From NCBI GenBank assembly GCA_964620125.1, contig CAZUGQ010000005.1, positions 62,001-126,000 on the forward strand: a DNA stretch of 64,000 bases, given 5' to 3'. Positions 60,017 through 64,000 of the stretch are shown here, piece after piece. The position numbers and the translations under genes were made by a program. Origin of the DNA: OLB6 sp964620125 (GTDB lineage: Bacteria; Bacteroidota; Ignavibacteria; Kapaibacteriales; Kapaibacteriaceae). Each line of letters begins with the position of its first letter. Position 1 is the stretch's first letter. Under the pieces are notes generated by a model that saw only the letters and a program-made list of their open reading frames with translations, searched no databases and had not been told where the DNA came from.

Positions 60017-60850
60017 ATGAAGATTCTTGATCTCGAAGGACCACTCCAACTAACCAACGATGGACAGCTTGAGGTGGTTTTCTTAGGCACGGGTACGGCT
60101 TTTTCACGGTCGTTGTACCAAACCAACTTCCTCATCATCAAAGGAGATACACATCTCCTTGTGGATTTTGGAATGACTGGTCCGCAAGCGCTGGCAGACC
60201 TTGGTCGGTCTGCCGAGGATATCAATGCCGTTCTACCCACACATTCACACGCCGATCATATTGGTGGTATTGAGTACCTTACGCGATCGATATGTGGGTA
60301 TTCCAAGTGGTCGGGAAAAGCTCATCATGCTGGTTACGGACGAATACCGCAAGGTACTGTGGGAACAAAGTTTGCGAGGGGGCTTGGAATACAATGAACT
60401 GAATACCGAAGGCAAGCGGCTTTCATTCGACGACTTCTATGAAGTTCATCCCATACCGCGCATTGCGAGCATGAATGGCCGGGCAGTGTTTCGAACAAAC
60501 TTTCGCGGTATAGAGCTGGAACTATTCCACACAAATCATATTCCAGGTNNNNNNNNNNNNNNNCCTTCATCACTTACGGCCTACTGATTGATAATAAGGT
60601 TTTCGTATCTGGCGACACGAAGTTCGACTCGTCTTTGATAGAGATGTACGATGATCGGTCAGTAGTGATGTTCCACGATGCTAGCCTAACACGAAACGCC
60701 GTTCATGCATCGTTCAATGAACTCCGAACACTGCCTGATGAAACACGAAAAAAGATGTATTTGATGCATTATCAGGACGATGCAACAGAGGAAGATGCAG
60801 CGGGGTTCGCTGGTCTAGCTCTGCGTAAAACGCGGTACATTTTCGAGTGA
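60017..60850 (+). pseudogene. Metallo-beta-lactamase-fold hydrolase gene, frameshifted and interrupted by a sequence gap
   Basis: Starts at ATG 60017. The N-terminal part has LGTGTAFSRSLYQTNFLIIK and the metal motif THSHADHIGG; the C-terminal part has SGDTKFD, FHDASL and MHYQDD, as in RNase Z/phosphodiesterase-like MBL proteins. Around 60276-60290 the frame must change by one base (YLT... continues as RDRYVGIPSGREK), and fifteen N at 60549-60563 hide residues of unknown number. Both look like local assembly or read errors in an otherwise well-conserved gene. The 3' end overlaps bshA by 36 nt. Sits directly after the Popeye gene, so a cyclic-nucleotide phosphodiesterase role is an attractive guess only. 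Confidence 0.8.
60549..60563. other. Assembly gap (15 N)
   Basis: A run of 15 ambiguous bases inside the MBL-fold gene. The reading frame before it (mod 3 = 0) does not match the one after it (mod 3 = 2), so the true gap length is unlikely to be exactly 15. Confidence 0.98.
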
Positions 60851-61984
60851 TAGAGATTCTCGCTCTTCAAGTGTTCGCAGATACATCTGTTCGTAGATCG
60901 GTACAACAAGATCAATGTCGAACTTCTCTACCGCTCTTTTACGAGCCGATAGCTTAAAAGCCTGCATTTTCTTAGGGCTTGTTAGGAGATCAACACAGTA
61001 TTTGGCCATTCGCTGAACGTCTCCAAGCTCGGCCAGGTATCCACTTTCACCATGTTCAACAACTTCGCCAATGCCGCCGATGTTTGTTGCCACAACGGGC
61101 ACTCCACACGCCATCGCCTCCAAAGCAGATAAACCAAAGCTTTCCTGTTGGGATGGTAACAGGAAGATATCAGCAGTGCTGATGATCTCTGGAAGTCCAT
61201 TCTGCTTTCCAAGAAACATCACGTGCTCGGATACGCCGAGCTCTCTACACAATCGCTCGGTTTCGCTTCTATCGGGTCCATCGCCCACAAGAACAAGGCG
61301 CGCATTCACACTCTTTCGCACCTCTGCAAGGATTCGAACAGTGTCCTGTACTCGCTTCACCGGCCTGAAATTTGATACATGGATAAGCACATGCGCTCCA
61401 TCCTTCTTGATTTGCCGTTCTAAGTCGCTACAGGGTGTGTATTGATATTGATTGGTGTCAACAAAATTGGGTATTACCTGGATGTCTACTCCTGGTCCAA
61501 AGTTCTGTAGTGTGCGCTCGGCAAGGTGAGCAGAAACGGCAGTAACAACATCACTCTTCTGTAGTGAAAATCGCACGAGAGGATGAAACGTTGGTTCAAG
61601 ACCTACAAGTGTGATATCAGTGCCATGAAGAGTGGTTACCAGCTTGAACGGCTGTTTATCCTTGAGTATCTGAGCAGCTAAAAAACCACTGATAGCGTGA
61701 GGAATAGCATAGTGCACATGCACAACGTCGAGTGATTCATATCTTGCGACCTCGACAATCTTGCCCGCTAATGCAAGCGTATAGAGGTTGAATTCAAGCA
61801 ATGGATATTGCGGCGATTCTACCTCATGGAAAAAGATGTTGTCGCGGAACCTATCCAGACGCATCGGCTGTGCATAAGTGATGAAGTGCACTTGATGACC
61901 GCGCTTGGCAAGATTTAAGCCCAGTTCCGTGGCCAATACGCCACTTCCACCGTAGGTCGGGTAGCATACCATCCCGATCTTCAT
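60815..61984 (-). CDS. bshA: N-acetyl-alpha-D-glucosaminyl L-malate synthase (BshA)
   Basis: 389-aa GT4 glycosyltransferase for the first step of bacillithiol synthesis. The N-terminal donor fold begins KIGMVCYPTYGGSGVLATEL, followed by VHVHYAIPHAISGFLAAQ and TTLHGTDITLVG, and the C-terminal UDP-binding part has LPSQQESFGLSALEAMACG with the EX7E motif. This block order and wording are specific to BshA rather than generic GT4. bshB and bshC are not in the window. The start is divergent from yigZ, 12 nt apart; the 3' end overlaps the MBL gene. Confidence 0.92.
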   Translation of the reverse strand: MKIGMVCYPTYGGSGVLATELGLNLAKRGHQVHFITYAQPMRLDRFRDNIFFHEVESPQYPLLEFNLYTLALAGKIVEVARYESLDVVHVHYAIPHAISGFLAAQILKDKQPFKLVTTLHGTDITLVGLEPTFHPLVRFSLQKSDVVTAVSAHLAERTLQNFGPGVDIQVIPNFVDTNQYQYTPCSDLERQIKKDGAHVLIHVSNFRPVKRVQDTVRILAEVRKSVNARLVLVGDGPDRSETERLCRELGVSEHVMFLGKQNGLPEIISTADIFLLPSQQESFGLSALEAMACGVPVVATNIGGIGEVVEHGESGYLAELGDVQRMAKYCVDLLTSPKKMQAFKLSARKRAVEKFDIDLVVPIYEQMYLRTLEERESLSLENVPRFTQS

Positions 61985-61996
61985 GTTTGGTCCTGC

Positions 61997-62629
61997 ATGT
62001 GTGTGTTCATGTCAACCCCTGTACTTCAACCGCTGACGATTCGAGGGCCTGTATCGTTCGAAACTGAGGTCCGCCGATCAAGGTTCCTAGCTTTTCTTTT
62101 TCCTGCGTCCTCCCGTGAACAGGCGCAACGCCTCGTTGAAAATATCAGGTCTGATCACGCCGACGCTGTGCATCATTGTTTTGCGTGGAGACTTGGCACG
62201 CTGGGAATGGAGTATAGAATGAGTGACGACGGTGAGCCATCCGGCTCAGCCGGCAAGCCAATGCTGTTCGCTTTGCAGCAAGCCAAGCTTACGAATGTTG
62301 TTGCTGTGGTTGCCCGCTACTTTGGTGGTGTGAAGCTGGGTGTTGGTCCGTTGGCCCGCGCCTATGCCGAATCAACGCGTGCTGCGATAGGTCAGGCCCA
62401 GTTGATACCTGTGATTGAAATGGCTACGCTGCTTGTACACTGCCTTTACGAGGACGTTACAAAGATTATCACTCTTCTCGAAGAGGTGGAAGCAACGTTT
62501 CAGCCAACCTATAGCGATTCCGTGTTGTTCGAAGCAAACGTACCAACACTCCGATTGGAATACTTGAAGAACGAGATTCTCACACGTACAAATGCAAGAG
62601 CGGGCTTCTCAAAAATCGCCGCCGAGTGA
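61997..62629 (+). CDS. YigZ/IMPACT-family protein
   Basis: 210-aa protein. The UPF0029 N-terminal domain contains RSRFLAFLFPASSREQAQ, HHCFAWRLG, RMSDDGEPSGSAGKPML and VVARYFGGVKLGVGPLARAY, the family hallmark; the C-terminal ~70 residues form a DUF1949-like domain. The YigZ/IMPACT family binds nucleic acid or ribosome-associated factors, with no confirmed activity. ATG 61997 or ATG 62009 may be the start. Its end overlaps the outer-membrane protein gene by 21 nt, tail to tail. Confidence 0.92.
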   Translation: MCVFMSTPVLQPLTIRGPVSFETEVRRSRFLAFLFPASSREQAQRLVENIRSDHADAVHHCFAWRLGTLGMEYRMSDDGEPSGSAGKPMLFALQQAKLTNVVAVVARYFGGVKLGVGPLARAYAESTRAAIGQAQLIPVIEMATLLVHCLYEDVTKIITLLEEVEATFQPTYSDSVLFEANVPTLRLEYLKNEILTRTNARAGFSKIAAE

Positions 62630-64000
62630 GAATAAATAGATTGGAGCCGACATGGACCCGTTGGCCTCATGGCGCCAGGCTACGTCGAAACGCAGTGGCA
62701 GTCCTAATGCCAGCGACCTGATGCCAAAACCGGTACTAAACAGGATGGGATCCGATGCTACAAGGCGGGTGTTTTCGATCGTTGTCCCCGGTACGCCATT
62801 TTCATCCCATGCTCCTCCAGCATCAAAAAACACCTGCCCCTGCAAGCCCTGGAACAACGAAGGTAACGGCCCAGCCTGCAGTGCTATTAACAGTGGGAAT
62901 CTGAGCTCCGCATTTGCTACGAAATATTGCGAACCATTGCGTTCATTAAGCGCATACCCACGCAAGGGCCAGCCCGGACGTGTAAACGCAAAATCTTCAG
63001 GATTCTGAAACGGCCACCCCGCGATGCCGAAATATCGATTGAACCAGTTGTCTATGCCACCAATAAAAAACTTCTGAGGATCGGGTCCTACGCTCATCCC
63101 GCCATTTCCACGAAGTGCCAAGGTATAATTGCCGCCCAGATGCAGGTACTCGCGGAGATCAGCCCGCATTGTTGCAAATGCTAAACCGTTGGAACCTATG
63201 GGCGGTGAGCCTTCTACGGTAAAGTTGAGCCTCGTACCCTTGATTGGTGCCCAAAAGCCCATGATCGCGTCATCAAAGACGTACGAAGCCGCTGGAACAA
63301 CAACAAAACGATCTAAACTTGGTTGGCGCGGATCGTCGATATTTTCGCGCGTCATTGCCTGCGCTTGCATGCCAAGGTCCACCCTGGCGTATCTGCTGAA
63401 TGGAATGGATGCCCAGCCAGCGCCACCATAGGTTCTTAACCTGTTCAGGTAAACGTACGGCCCTTGCTGAACATACGTGTATCCTGCATTGTGGAAGGCA
63501 GCAAAACTGTAATCGATAACAAGGGGCTTGTAGTTGTACTGTAGGAAGAAATTACTATTCGTGAGGTCGAGAAACAGGTTCGCCTGGAAATAGATCTCAT
63601 GGTCTCCCAGCATGTCGGTAAACAGCATCTGCGCAGTGCCCTGTGCCCCGAACCAGTTGCTGTACCCTGCTGAACCAGTCACAACGTCGGGCGAAAAGGA
63701 AACCTTATAATCCTTTGGCGCAAAATCCACCATTCCTTCACCAGCTTTTGCCGAACCCGCAGGGTCGGCATTCACTACGTCTTCATTGGGTGGTACCATA
63801 GCGGTTCTGGAGAAGTCTACGTCGAACGTGCCGTAGCTGAACTCCTCCACGGCTGCCTCAGCCCCCTCCCGGTCCATGATGCTTGCAAGAGAGTTACGCT
63901 CGTCAAGCTCGTCCTGACGGAATCGTGTTAGAGGCAGACTGTCACGAACCGGTAAATCAAAAGGATACTTAAGAATAAACAGATCATAACCAACCCGATT
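62609..64000 (-). CDS. Outer-membrane beta-barrel protein, C-terminal part (BamA/surface-antigen-like); runs off the window edge
   Basis: Open frame continues past 63877 to the window end (NRVGYDLFILKYPF... through ...ERNSLASIM), so at least 463 residues are present and the N-terminus is missing. The C-terminal ~300 residues are amphipathic beta-strands ending in SLGGDF with a terminal Phe, plus an FFDAGGAWDE strand-loop typical of BamA/Omp85-type surface antigens. The family of longer TolB-like propeller plus barrel proteins in this phylum fits, but the propeller part lies outside. AGCCCCCT octamer at 63860. Confidence 0.78.
   Translation of the reverse strand, partial: NRVGYDLFILKYPFDLPVRDSLPLTRFRQDELDERNSLASIMDREGAEAAVEEFSYGTFDVDFSRTAMVPPNEDVVNADPAGSAKAGEGMVDFAPKDYKVSFSPDVVTGSAGYSNWFGAQGTAQMLFTDMLGDHEIYFQANLFLDLTNSNFFLQYNYKPLVIDYSFAAFHNAGYTYVQQGPYVYLNRLRTYGGAGWASIPFSRYARVDLGMQAQAMTRENIDDPRQPSLDRFVVVPAASYVFDDAIMGFWAPIKGTRLNFTVEGSPPIGSNGLAFATMRADLREYLHLGGNYTLALRGNGGMSVGPDPQKFFIGGIDNWFNRYFGIAGWPFQNPEDFAFTRPGWPLRGYALNERNGSQYFVANAELRFPLLIALQAGPLPSLFQGLQGQVFFDAGGAWDENGVPGTTIENTRLVASDPILFSTGFGIRSLALGLPLRFDVAWRHEANGSMSAPIYLFSLGGDF

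Overview
The window is one contiguous bacterial chromosome segment of about 50-53% GC. It is densely coded on both strands and has no insertion sequence, prophage, integrase or CRISPR array that I can see. Gene content points to the Bacteroidota / Chlorobiota-Ignavibacteriota-Kapabacteria side of the tree. The evidence is a Por/T9SS-type sorting tail, a Kgd-type fused 2-oxoglutarate dehydrogenase, a thioredoxin-reductase-like ferredoxin-NADP reductase, BshA of bacillithiol synthesis, a UvrA without the first zinc finger, and Bacteroidota-type -7 promoter boxes (TAnnTTTG). The organism looks like a Gram-negative heterotroph. The exact lineage is inference.

Layout. 1-5 kb: fnr, a flippase-like membrane protein and uvrA, all on minus. 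5-9.7 kb: rpmB with promoter and terminator, then a tightly coupled plus-strand block (TPR protein, HicB-like small protein, membrane protein, CPBP protease, second TPR protein). 9.7-15.2 kb: a T9SS-sorted secreted protein (minus), then methylmalonyl-CoA mutase, Ppx/GppA and a secreted unknown (plus). 15.3-21.3 kb (minus): fused 2-oxoglutarate dehydrogenase, PgeF and a ComEC lacking its hydrolase domain. 21.5-25.9 kb: recA, a recX fused to a secreted domain, and a GH57 glycosidase. 25.9-26.4 kb: tRNA-Gly(CCC) facing a tmRNA. 26.4-36 kb: ispH and cmk (minus), then phnC-phnE, a desaturase, a PHA-system-like protein, dnaE and a CNT nucleoside transporter (plus). 36-46 kb: ECF sigma / anti-sigma / periplasmic operon, MATE pump, glycosyltransferase, FAD/Fe-S oxidoreductase, acyl-CoA carboxylase beta, SecG and a TPR protein. 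46-54 kb: TraB/GumN-like lipoprotein and a five-gene Yej/Opp peptide importer. 54-64 kb: flavin reductase, biotin carrier, beta-propeller-like protein, MthfS, EamA transporter, M20 peptidase, a Popeye-type cyclic-nucleotide-binding membrane protein, a metallo-beta-lactamase-fold gene damaged by a frameshift and a 15-N gap, BshA, YigZ/IMPACT, and an outer-membrane barrel protein that runs off the right edge.

Three signals sit outside ordinary gene calling. (1) The octamer AGCCCCCT (reverse AGGGGGCT) occurs 25 times, about tenfold above base-composition expectation. It is found on both strands, almost always inside genes and in several reading frames, like a Chi, uptake-sequence or HIP1-type signature word. 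(2) Perfect TAnnTTTG boxes lie only 3-6 nt in front of the start codons of fnr, the mutase, GH57, cmk, phnC and secG, which predicts leaderless mRNAs. (3) Two intergenic REP-like palindromes share a GTACCCGGCAC-N-TTACGTACG core.
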